Positions 28,423-36,433 of a stretch of 64,000 nucleotides of DNA are shown in pieces. Location: the NCBI GenBank assembly GCA_017794925.1, contig CP051238.1:1979138-2043137 (forward strand), written 5' to 3'. Both the position numbers and the translations under genes were made by a program. The notes under the pieces were generated by a model. It saw nothing but the letters and a program-made list of their open reading frames with translations. It was not told the DNA's origin and did not search any database. The DNA comes from Aestuariibacter sp. (GTDB lineage: Bacteria; Pseudomonadota; Gammaproteobacteria; Enterobacterales; Alteromonadaceae). The stretch's first letter is position 1. Each line of letters starts with the position of its first letter.

Positions 28423-28608
28423 AACTTTATTATCGTGTTTAAACTGTTGTGCTGGTAAACCCAGAGTTCTCTCACCTTAAATCGAAATTTTTTCTTACAA
28501 CCAATAAGGTGTAGCAGATAAACGACAGTTTTCAACTTATTAACCTTGCCTCTGCCGGTGTTTTCCCTTAGCCTCGTAACTAACATAAATTCATATAGTT
28601 AGAACGCG

Positions 28609-29421
28609 GTGTTACCTGAGACAAAACCTGCAATCTCGGGCTCACCTGAATCTCTATTAAGTCGTATTGTTTCAGGCAACAAGTCTGCAGAAGAACAACT
28701 CGTGCGCCGGTACTGGCGCGCGCTGTACCTGATGTTGTTCAACGATTGCCATGATCACAGTATGGCCAGTGATTTGGCTCAGGAAGCCTTGTGCGTGTGT
28801 TTAGTAAAAGCCCGAGCGGGCGAAATTCGCGAAGCCAAAGCCCTTACTGCGTTTGTTCATAGAACTGCCACCAATCTCCTTATTGCACAAAAACGCAAAG
28901 AAAAACGTCAGAAAACCGATTGCACGGACGACCTCGACAGATTGTTTGGCGAACTCGATGGGCCTGCTCAGCAATGCCAGCGTGAAAAAATCGTCGCGTT
29001 AGTGTCGGGGGTATTGAATGAAATGCCGGTCGAGCGGGATCGTGACATTCTGGTTGAGTATTTTGTGCATGGTACTCCCAAGGATGAGCTATGCGACTTG
29101 CTGTCTTTGTCGCCGGAACATTTTGACCGCGTGTTGTACCGTGCGCGCCAGCGACTTAAACAAAAGCTCAGCGTGGCCATTAACGAGCAGGACAGCAGCG
29201 TGTCGTTGGTATCCCTCCTGGGGTGTGGGTTGGTTGTTATGTTGTGTGGTGAAGCGTTACCGAATAATGCCGTTCAAGCAACGGCTCATAGCAAGGTTGC
29301 TAGCCAGGTGGGAGAACCGGTTAGTACGCAACACTTGCTAGAACGGATGAGTAACAACATTACTGATGAAACGTTTGGTCGCAGTAATGAAGGTATGGCA
29401 CATGACACAAGACACCCATAA
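28609..29421 (+). CDS. ECF-type RNA polymerase sigma factor with hydrophobic C-terminal extension
   Basis: 270 residues from GTG 28609. Region 2 spans about 28-102 (RRYWRALYLMLFNDCHDHS, DLAQEALCVCL, and a basic KRKEKR end) and region 4 about 128-187 (VERDRDILVEYFVHGTPKDE, YRARQRLKQKL). Typical ECF factors end near region 4, but this one continues for over 80 residues, including a hydrophobic stretch at 197-217 and a polar tail. It is first in a five-gene operon and overlaps the anti-sigma-like gene by 20 bases, the usual coupling of a sigma factor and its inhibitor. I could not assign its promoter. Confidence 0.88.
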   Translation: MLPETKPAISGSPESLLSRIVSGNKSAEEQLVRRYWRALYLMLFNDCHDHSMASDLAQEALCVCLVKARAGEIREAKALTAFVHRTATNLLIAQKRKEKRQKTDCTDDLDRLFGELDGPAQQCQREKIVALVSGVLNEMPVERDRDILVEYFVHGTPKDELCDLLSLSPEHFDRVLYRARQRLKQKLSVAINEQDSSVSLVSLLGCGLVVMLCGEALPNNAVQATAHSKVASQVGEPVSTQHLLERMSNNITDETFGRSNEGMAHDTRHP

Positions 29422-30061
29422 ATTTGAACGCGCTGATTTTCATCAGCGTTACCTGCATAAAAAACTGTCGGATAGTGAGCGCATTGCGTTCGAGCTGTAT
29501 TTGCTGGACCACCCGGAAATGGTGGACACGCTGGAAATCGACCAGCTCTACCAGCAAACGCTAGCGGACGCGGTGAATCACAATCTCGCGAGCAGCGGTT
29601 TCTGGCATTGGATACGGGCACATTGCTGGGCAACGCCCATGCGCGCCAGTTTCTGCACGTTTGCTGCTTGTGCCGTTGTTTTTGCCTTGTCGCATACCGG
29701 TGGCGGTAATACTGGCACAGGTGTTAGCAAGGGGTTGGTGAGCTCGCAGGTTGAATACCTTGAAACGGTGCGTTCCGCCTCTGCAGAATTACCTGTGTTT
29801 GTGCTGAAAAAAGACTCTGATGTCATGGCGCTGATGGTACAAACCTATTTTGCTAAACCAGACGCGACATACTGGGTAAAGGTGACGGCAAAGGCCGCCG
29901 AGCGTGTAGTGATGGAATATCAGGTGAAAGGCAATGAGCACGGTGAATTGCTGGTGGCACTGACGCGTGAGCAAGTCCACATCGGCGAATACCAGGTTGT
30001 GGTGTCGGATGAAAACCATGATACGCCTCAGGAAATTGGTTTTTACCTGGAAATGGAATAG
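29402..30061 (+). CDS. Anti-sigma-factor-like membrane protein
   Basis: 219 residues from ATG 29402, with GAAGGT 7 bases upstream. Residues 1-75 form a soluble helical part (RYLHKKLSDSERIAFELYLL then DHPEM) that resembles the anti-sigma zinc-finger region but lacks its His and Cys ligands. One membrane segment lies at about 80-98, followed by an outside domain of about 120 residues with a beta-rich pattern and no family I recognise. Position directly after an ECF sigma gene makes anti-sigma function the best guess. The periplasmic part may sense the signal or be cut to release sigma. Confidence 0.7.
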   Translation: MTQDTHKFERADFHQRYLHKKLSDSERIAFELYLLDHPEMVDTLEIDQLYQQTLADAVNHNLASSGFWHWIRAHCWATPMRASFCTFAACAVVFALSHTGGGNTGTGVSKGLVSSQVEYLETVRSASAELPVFVLKKDSDVMALMVQTYFAKPDATYWVKVTAKAAERVVMEYQVKGNEHGELLVALTREQVHIGEYQVVVSDENHDTPQEIGFYLEME

Positions 30062-30076
30062 GGAAGCCTTGTTGCT

Positions 30077-31471
30077 ATGGATGGGCAGAGCGAATCACTC
30101 GCACAACGTTACGCACCGCTAACCCGGGGAATGCTAATTGACCTTGGAGAGGCACTGTCTAAAGTCCCTCAGCGAGGACTGGCAGAGTTGGGCGAACACG
30201 ATTTGCCAGCTGGTTATACGTATTTAGGGCAATTCATCGATCACGACCTACAGCGCTTTGCTACCGCAGATACCCCGCTGTTTGGGACCATTCATGGCGA
30301 TGGCAAAGTGCCAAGAGCGTTTCCGGCGCTGGATTTGGCCAGTTTGTACGGCAATGGATTTACCGAAGCCTTTGTTGATCAATCTACGGGTAAATTACGA
30401 ATCCAACGTTTGGATAAAGGGGAATTCGATGTGGTGCGCGGTGAACTTGGCGCACCACTGATTGCCGATACGCGCAATGAAGAGAACCTGTTAATTTCCC
30501 AGTTGCATGTTTTGTTTATACGCTTTCATAACGCCATCGTTGAACACCTCAACGCCGAAGCGGGTTCGCCTATTGAACCCAAAGCACTTTTCGACCTTAC
30601 CCGGCATGCGGTGGTGAGTAGCTACCTTAATATTATTCAGCACGATTATTTAAAGCGCATTCTTTGGGACGAAGTGTACAGCGCTTACTTTGGGCAGAAA
30701 GACTGTCAGGACTACCTGTTCAGTGAGCAGATGCTATCGGGTACCAATGCATTTAACGCCGCTGTTTTTCGCTTTGGTCACGCCATGGTGCGCCCCGAGT
30801 ATGTGCTGAACGCGCATAAAACCCGGTTAACGTTAGGCCAGTTATTTAATTACAGAGCGGGGAGCGATTACTTTAAAAGTGGATCAACGCACATCCCGCC
30901 GAAGGTCTGTGTAGACTGGCACCGTTTCTTTTACACCAAGGAAGACTATAGGAATGATCCTAAAGGGCGTCAGATTGCGGTGCACTTAAGCCCCAAAAAT
31001 ACCATTATCCTTCCTGGCTTGATGTGGCCAAACAATACCTTAGCTATTCGAAATCTACTAAGAAGCTGGAACGAAAAGATTCCCTTAGCCCAGTTTTTTG
31101 AAAACAAAATTAAGACACTTTCTGTGTTTGATGAACTGAGTGCATTCCCATTATTGACGCCTGACAACATGGACACACCTGTTGTTTCTATGTTTAGTCA
31201 GGTTGCCAACGGCGAAGCACTGAAACACAACACGCCGCTTTGGTATTACACGCTGCGGGAAGCGCAGTTCGTACAACAGTCGCCCGCTTACCGATGGCGC
31301 GGTTACCTGGGGCCGTTAGGCAGCATTATTGTGGCGTCTGTGTTCAAACAAATACTTAATCAATCAAAACCATTATTGTCGGCTACAACGCCTAATACCA
31401 GCGGAATGGATGTTCCAAAGGTGTCCAGTATGACCGGCTTACTAAAATTTGTACTGTCAAAAGAGGAATAA
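30077..31471 (+). CDS. Animal-type haem peroxidase
   Basis: 464 residues of the myeloperoxidase/peroxinectin superfamily. The distal site GQFIDHD (51-57) supplies Gln52, Asp55 and His56; DTRNEEN (131-137) supplies the catalytic Arg133 and Glu136; FRFGHAMVRP (231-240) contains the proximal haem ligand His235. Asp55 and Glu136 match the two residues that covalently tether haem in mammalian enzymes. Family members oxidise halides, thiocyanate or phenols with hydrogen peroxide. No signal peptide is visible. It starts 15 bases after the anti-sigma gene and ends 3 bases before the next gene. Confidence 0.93.
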   Translation: MDGQSESLAQRYAPLTRGMLIDLGEALSKVPQRGLAELGEHDLPAGYTYLGQFIDHDLQRFATADTPLFGTIHGDGKVPRAFPALDLASLYGNGFTEAFVDQSTGKLRIQRLDKGEFDVVRGELGAPLIADTRNEENLLISQLHVLFIRFHNAIVEHLNAEAGSPIEPKALFDLTRHAVVSSYLNIIQHDYLKRILWDEVYSAYFGQKDCQDYLFSEQMLSGTNAFNAAVFRFGHAMVRPEYVLNAHKTRLTLGQLFNYRAGSDYFKSGSTHIPPKVCVDWHRFFYTKEDYRNDPKGRQIAVHLSPKNTIILPGLMWPNNTLAIRNLLRSWNEKIPLAQFFENKIKTLSVFDELSAFPLLTPDNMDTPVVSMFSQVANGEALKHNTPLWYYTLREAQFVQQSPAYRWRGYLGPLGSIIVASVFKQILNQSKPLLSATTPNTSGMDVPKVSSMTGLLKFVLSKEE

Positions 31472-31474
31472 AAA

Positions 31475-31960
31475 ATGAGTCACAGTGATTACGATGGTTA
31501 TTGGAGCGTAAGCCCGGAAGGAAGTGGTGGCAGCTATTCTCACGCAGGGTATTTACCTGTTCAGGGCGATCGCTTGCTTGCTAAGTATCTGTCAGATAAA
31601 AACATTGTAGTGGTAACGGTAATACCGCAGGCCAGCGATCCCTACATGATGGTGTATTACCCGGTAACACATAAAGGCACTGAGCTGTTTTACGCTGTAA
31701 AAGAAGCTGATGACGAAATATTGCTGGATGTGATTTCACTGAAGAATGAAGTCGGTACACGTATCATGCAGCATGATTACTATTGGTCTGATCACAATCA
31801 CTGGGCTGTAAATAACGAAAACAAAATCATCTCTACGAAAATGAAAGTGGCTGATGTTAAGAAATGTATTGAGGCAAGAGAGAAAGCGCCACTTGATGTA
31901 AATACTAAATCTGTAGAAGACGACACGCCCGTTGTACCGTTCTGGCGCTGCAGAATCTAG
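31475..31960 (+). CDS. Unknown protein between peroxidase and CHAT genes
   Basis: 161 residues; I do not recognise a family. The start at ATG 31475 follows AGAGGA. The N-terminus is Gly/Ser/Tyr-rich (SHSDYDGYWSVSPEGSGGSY), the middle alternates as in a beta-sheet, and there is a His/Tyr/Trp cluster (MQHDYYWSDHNHWAVNN) that could bind metal or haem. No signal peptide or membrane segment. It overlaps the CHAT gene by 29 bases in another frame if TTG 31932 is used, so the two are probably translated together. It could be a partner or substrate of the neighbouring enzymes; that is a guess. Confidence 0.75.
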   Translation: MSHSDYDGYWSVSPEGSGGSYSHAGYLPVQGDRLLAKYLSDKNIVVVTVIPQASDPYMMVYYPVTHKGTELFYAVKEADDEILLDVISLKNEVGTRIMQHDYYWSDHNHWAVNNENKIISTKMKVADVKKCIEAREKAPLDVNTKSVEDDTPVVPFWRCRI

Positions 31961-34922
31961 CTGGTACATTTATTTGACACTTCATTGGGTTAATTTACTG
32001 CTCAGATATGCTCTACTGTGGGCAGGCTTACAGTCGCCAGCTGTGGCGGCTCAAGTCTTAATACCCAGCCCCTACGATTTTGCAAAAGTAGGGGTGACGT
32101 CATCCTCCATAACCTATCAAAAATGCGGAGGCATATCTGAAACCCCGCCAATTTTATCTATCGAATATAGCGACTTTCAATTATTACAATCTGTTGTCGA
32201 CGGGTGGGAAAGTGGCGTTGAATTAAGGCAAAAACAATCAGTGTTGAACTTAGAAAACTGGTTGAATAAACAAAATGACGAAGCCTATGTTGAATTGTTA
32301 GCGGCGAATTTGGTGTGGATGTACTTCAGTCTTTATCAGTATCCAGAAGCTGAAGGCGTGCTAAGCAGAACGGCCAACAATCGCTATTTGCCGATAGCGT
32401 TAGACGTGCAATTAATCCTCGGTGAGGTTGCGTTAATCAAAGGCGAGTTGGAGAAAGCTAAAAAATACCTTTCTTTCGTTGCTACTCATTTACCTGATTC
32501 TTGTACTGCTATGAAGTTGAAGTTGTTGGTTCTCTCTGCTGAATTGAGTATCAATTTGGATGAGTTGAACACGGCAAGCGAACAGCTGTATCAAGCCGTT
32601 ACCTTAAAAAAACAGCTCCCGGTAAACAAAGCAACTTTACCTTTGTTTGTAAACTTACACGATACATATGGCTTCTTATATATCTCTGAGTCCAGAGTGA
32701 AGCCGGATATAAAGCAAGCGCTAATGGGGGATGCTCTAAGCGCAGAATTAATCGCGCTTAATTATGTGACACGTAATGAATTGTCATCTAATAACAGTAT
32801 CGCTTTACACAAACAGCATCTGGTGGTGTTGTCGAATTTAGCCTGGATTTATACGCAGCTTTTTGACTATAACAATGCTGAAAACATGCTGCTGTCTGCG
32901 CTTCAATTATTGCAAGATGCACCTGACCGGGATCTCGAAAATCACATTTACTATTTGTTGGGGGTAAATTATTTAAACCTCGGTCTGTATGACAAGGCAT
33001 ATGTTTTTCTAGTTAATGCTGCAACGCTTGCCGAACCCAGCGACCCTATGCAATTTGGCAGACTTAGTTGTTTGTTGAGTGACGTCATAGTTGACGGGGA
33101 ATTGGAAAAGCCTCTCTCGACACATCTGGCTGAGTGTTCAACGCTTTCAGGCAAAAAAGGCGTACTAACTGACGACAAGATAATGAGCTATAGCTCGCAG
33201 TTAAAAGCACTACAACAGCTCCAAAGTGATAAGATAAAGCCGCTGTTAATTGCAGACAGGCTAGAAGCAAACATTCTTGAAACAAGCCACGAAAACATCA
33301 GAATGACAGGGTTTGCCGCATTGGCTGAATTTGCCATGGAAACCAATAACCGCGCATTGGCTGAGCGTGCTTTTAACGAAATGCAGTATGAAGAAGCCTC
33401 TGTTACGCCCACGCTTCAGGTTAAAGCGAAATTATTAAAATACCGCTTTTTAACGTTGAAAGAAGTTAACGACGATGCGTTAGCCTTTGCAGATGACACT
33501 CATGAGTACATCGTCAAGGTGCTCCAGAAGTTAGACACAAATGAACTCGTCCCTGCATTGCAAAGTCAGGTGTTTTCATTTTACCAGTTATGGTTTGAGC
33601 ACCTTATGCAGTCGAACAGTGAGGCAAACGCTCACAAGGTGCTCCACGTCAGTATTCAGCTTAATCAATTAACCAATGGGTTAGCGGGAACGGCCACTAA
33701 TCAGAGCAAGAATCTGATGCAGGTTAGTGAACTGCAAGCTCAGGTGCTAGATAACGATTCAGTGGCGCTGAGTTTGCAGCACCACATAGCATGGGATCTT
33801 GAGCGCTTAAAATATGCTAAAGCTAATCCCGCTTCTTTGTCATTACAGGTAGTGTTTGATGGCTCTGAAACCAACACAATCGAGTCGCTTCAGGCTCGTT
33901 TAAAGCCATCGGAACAGCTGCTTTTTTATGTAGCAGGTGCATCGACAGGGTATGTCTTTGGATTAACGAAAAACACCCTGGCGTTTTCGTCCATTGGTAA
34001 TTTACCTGCACTGCAATATGAGCTTCGAGAGATGCATGCCCAACTAAGTAAAAGATTACCTTACGATGATCAGGCCTTAACGTCACTGGCAAAGCGCATT
34101 TTTCCTGAGGGGCTGGTAGCTCCGGATAAGTCGGTTTGGTATGTGGTTTCGAATCAGATTTTTCAGGACATACCGGTTAACGGGTTGGCGTTGCTATTAG
34201 AACAACAACCTGACGCGGTCATAAAATTATTGTCACTTGCTACAGATGAGAGTAGCACGCCTGATTCAGTTAAATCTGGATTTAAATTATTGTCGGTGCC
34301 GGAGTTAACCCTTAACGGCTCAACGCAAGTGCCCGATTGGATGGCTGAATTAAAGCCATTGCCCTGGTCAGCCATTGAGGCTGAAAGTGTTACCCGGCTA
34401 TTTAAAGAGGCCGATGCCCAGGCCATCGTTGGCGAGCAAGCGACAAGGGACGCACTGTTTTCGGACGAGGTGAAAACGGCATCGGTATTACACATTGCTG
34501 CACATCACATATACGACCCATTTAAACCTCAGTTTGTGGGGTTAGTGTTGAATGCAGGCGCTCAGGATACACTAGGTTCTGCTTTTATCAGTGAGTACGA
34601 AATTCGCAATCAGGTCTTTCAGAACGACCTGGTATTTTTAAACGGTTGTGCCACTGCACAGGGGCGTCACTTTGTTGGTTCAAATACGATGAGTATTACA
34701 CGTGCCTTTTTAATAGGGGGCGCAAAGCGGGTCGTTTCGACACTCTGGGAAGTGGCAGATAAAGCGTCATTGAATTTTGCCAGTCACTACTACCAGGATT
34801 ATTTACGTACAAAAGCCCCGGATAAGGCGTTGCTTAATACAATGCGTAAAATGAAAACGCAGCCTCGCTATAAACACCCATTCTATTGGGCTGGGTATGA
34901 ATTAACCCAGCGTCACTTGTAA
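31932..34922 (+). CDS. TPR-CHAT caspase-like protease, probably exported
   Basis: Up to 996 residues. A hydrophobic N-terminal stretch ending in SPAVAAQ looks like a signal peptide (start TTG 31932 or TTG 31974; neither has a strong ribosome site). Residues about 90-620 are helical with TPR-like repeats, e.g. LGVNYLNLGLYDKAYVFLVN. The C-terminal CHAT domain (about 750-990) has LHIAAHH with the likely catalytic His858, and LNGCATAQGR with Cys906, plus SITRAFLIGGAKRVVSTLWE. CHAT proteins are Cys proteases of the caspase/separase clan activated by partners bound to their repeats. It is last in the sigma-peroxidase operon. Confidence 0.9.
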   Translation: MYRSGAAESSWYIYLTLHWVNLLLRYALLWAGLQSPAVAAQVLIPSPYDFAKVGVTSSSITYQKCGGISETPPILSIEYSDFQLLQSVVDGWESGVELRQKQSVLNLENWLNKQNDEAYVELLAANLVWMYFSLYQYPEAEGVLSRTANNRYLPIALDVQLILGEVALIKGELEKAKKYLSFVATHLPDSCTAMKLKLLVLSAELSINLDELNTASEQLYQAVTLKKQLPVNKATLPLFVNLHDTYGFLYISESRVKPDIKQALMGDALSAELIALNYVTRNELSSNNSIALHKQHLVVLSNLAWIYTQLFDYNNAENMLLSALQLLQDAPDRDLENHIYYLLGVNYLNLGLYDKAYVFLVNAATLAEPSDPMQFGRLSCLLSDVIVDGELEKPLSTHLAECSTLSGKKGVLTDDKIMSYSSQLKALQQLQSDKIKPLLIADRLEANILETSHENIRMTGFAALAEFAMETNNRALAERAFNEMQYEEASVTPTLQVKAKLLKYRFLTLKEVNDDALAFADDTHEYIVKVLQKLDTNELVPALQSQVFSFYQLWFEHLMQSNSEANAHKVLHVSIQLNQLTNGLAGTATNQSKNLMQVSELQAQVLDNDSVALSLQHHIAWDLERLKYAKANPASLSLQVVFDGSETNTIESLQARLKPSEQLLFYVAGASTGYVFGLTKNTLAFSSIGNLPALQYELREMHAQLSKRLPYDDQALTSLAKRIFPEGLVAPDKSVWYVVSNQIFQDIPVNGLALLLEQQPDAVIKLLSLATDESSTPDSVKSGFKLLSVPELTLNGSTQVPDWMAELKPLPWSAIEAESVTRLFKEADAQAIVGEQATRDALFSDEVKTASVLHIAAHHIYDPFKPQFVGLVLNAGAQDTLGSAFISEYEIRNQVFQNDLVFLNGCATAQGRHFVGSNTMSITRAFLIGGAKRVVSTLWEVADKASLNFASHYYQDYLRTKAPDKALLNTMRKMKTQPRYKHPFYWAGYELTQRHL

Positions 34923-35383
34923 TCGTTCGCAGTAGGTTTGCCTTGCGGCATGGCGAGTTCACAATAAAGCTTGTCGATAAGTACTTTTAGCTGACCCATT
35001 TCGTCGGCGTCCAGATTTTGTAGCTGACAGAGCAGCTGTTTAGGTATGTTTACGGCGTCTGACTTTGCGGTGAGGCCCTTCTTGGTTAACACCACTTCTT
35101 TTACCCGCTTGTCTTGTTGTGAAGACTTAATCTCAATGAATCCTTTTTGATTTAGTTTTTTTAGAATTAAGGTCAGGGCACCCGCATCGATACGGCATTT
35201 TTCAACTAACTGCGTAATAGTTTGGTTGTCTTGCTCCCACAGCGCCATCATCACCAGGTATTGCGGATAAGTGATATCCAGTGACTTCAAGAGTGGTCGG
35301 TATGCGCGGGTAAACGCATTCGATACGCTGTAAAACCGGTGACAAAGCTGATTCTCAAGCTTTAATAGATCGTGTTCGTGCAT
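34913..35383 (-). CDS. ohrR: MarR-family organic-peroxide sensor OhrR
   Basis: 156 residues. The sequence LENQLCHRFYSVSNAFTRAY and SLDITYPQYLVMMALWEQD is characteristic of OhrR, with the peroxide-reactive Cys at residue 14. The winged helix (about 58-105) contains DAGALTLILKKLNQKG. It represses ohr and is inactivated when the Cys is oxidised by organic hydroperoxides. It is divergent from ohr, with two near-identical operator-like sites between them, and its 3' end overlaps the CHAT gene by 10 bases. Confidence 0.93.
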   Translation of the reverse strand: MHEHDLLKLENQLCHRFYSVSNAFTRAYRPLLKSLDITYPQYLVMMALWEQDNQTITQLVEKCRIDAGALTLILKKLNQKGFIEIKSSQQDKRVKEVVLTKKGLTAKSDAVNIPKQLLCQLQNLDADEMGQLKVLIDKLYCELAMPQGKPTANDYK

Positions 35384-35403
35384 GTTGTGCTACCTCTGCT
35401 TTA

Positions 35404-35425
35404 TATTTTGCATACAAAGTAGTTG
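35404..35425. promoter_or_regulatory. OhrR operator-like site 1
   Basis: The sequence TATTTTGCATACAAAGTAGT(TG) is nearly identical to a second site 47 bases downstream. It lies just upstream of the ohrR start codon, suggesting autoregulation. Confidence 0.65.
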
Positions 35426-35450
35426 CAAGGCAATCCCTGCTTTGTTATTT

Positions 35451-35472
35451 TATTTTGCATGCAAAGTAATTG
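35451..35472. promoter_or_regulatory. OhrR operator-like site 2
   Basis: TATTTTGCATGCAAAGTAAT(TG), with palindromic core TTTGCATGCAAA, differs from site 1 at two of 22 bases. It lies about 50 bases before the ohr start codon, where a repressor would block the ohr promoter. Confidence 0.7.
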
Positions 35473-35523
35473 TTGCGGGGATGATTATCCTCACAACGTA
35501 TTTCACAACGAAGAGGGCATGTT

Positions 35524-35949
35524 ATGCATAAGTTAGATCAAGTGTTATACACAGGTGTGGCAACAGCGACAGGTGGTCGTGACGGTAAAATTGCGTCTGA
35601 CGATGGCCGTTTAGAAGCCGGTTTATCCGTACCCAAAGGTTTGGGTGGTGACGATGGCCCTGGCACGAACCCAGAGCAAATGTTCGCTGCAGGCTACGCT
35701 GCGTGTTTTATTGGTGCACTTAAGTTTGTTGCGGGCCAGGAAAAAGTCGCTCTGCCTTCAGATATTAAAGTGACCGGCGAAGTAGGCATTGGTCCTATTC
35801 CTACCGGCTTTGCTATTGCCGTTAAGCTCACCGTTGATTTGGGTGACGTAGATGCAGACAAAAACGCGTTGGTAGAAAAAGCGCACGTTGTATGCCCATA
35901 TTCAAACGCAACACGTGACAACGTAGAAGTGACGTTCGACGTCGTTTAA
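35524..35949 (+). CDS. ohr: Organic hydroperoxide resistance protein Ohr
   Basis: 141 residues, OsmC fold. The two redox Cys are at 61 (GYAACFIGAL) and 124 (VVCPYSNATR), as in Ohr thiol peroxidases, which reduce fatty-acid and other organic hydroperoxides using lipoylated proteins. Start ATG 35524. It is divergent from its regulator ohrR. Adjacent peroxidase and CHAT genes suggest a local clustering of oxidative-stress functions, though this pair is a common stand-alone unit. Confidence 0.97.
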   Translation: MHKLDQVLYTGVATATGGRDGKIASDDGRLEAGLSVPKGLGGDDGPGTNPEQMFAAGYAACFIGALKFVAGQEKVALPSDIKVTGEVGIGPIPTGFAIAVKLTVDLGDVDADKNALVEKAHVVCPYSNATRDNVEVTFDVV

Positions 35950-35956
35950 GCGGCTA

Positions 35957-36306
35957 CCGACGTCCCGGGATGACGGCTTTTTAGTTCCCGGGGCAAGCTA
36001 AGGTCCCGGGTCGAGCCCGGGATGACGACTCTATTATTTCCCCATGCGTCGTCCCGAAATCGCTCCGCGATATTCCCATCCATCGTCCCGAAATCGCCCA
36101 GCGATATTCGGGATCATAGGAACAGCGTGAAGTGGTTGATTTGATATCGCGGCCTTTTTAAGAAGGTCCCGGCTCGGGGGCCGGGATGACGGCTCTTTGG
36201 TTCCCGGGGCAAGCCCGGGATGACGAAGAGGTTGTTATTCCGGAAAGTGCACAGCATTTATCCCCATCCGTCGTCCCGGAAAGCGCGAAGCGCTTATCCG
36301 GGATCT
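35957..36306. repeat. REP-like hairpin block 5
   Basis: Follows ohr directly and contains at least four class A elements and four class B elements. The last, at 36274-36303, is a near-perfect hairpin (TCCCGGA AAGCGC gaa GCGCTT a TCCGGGA). About 125 bases of unstructured sequence then lead to the hemolysin III gene. Confidence 0.92.
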
Positions 36307-36433
36307 TGTTAAACAAGATAAATTACCTTATTTTTCAATGCTAAATGTGCAACTGAATTGAAACTGTCACACTTACGGTGTACAAGTGTACGCTGAATTA
36401 TTACACTGTAATTAATTAATGGTCGGAGCAGTC

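Noticed and set aside
29256..29320. A recombination-cassette origin for the sigma factor tail (PNNAVQATAH)
   Set aside because: The peptide recalls cassette-encoded tails, but no attC-like site with paired ends was seen.
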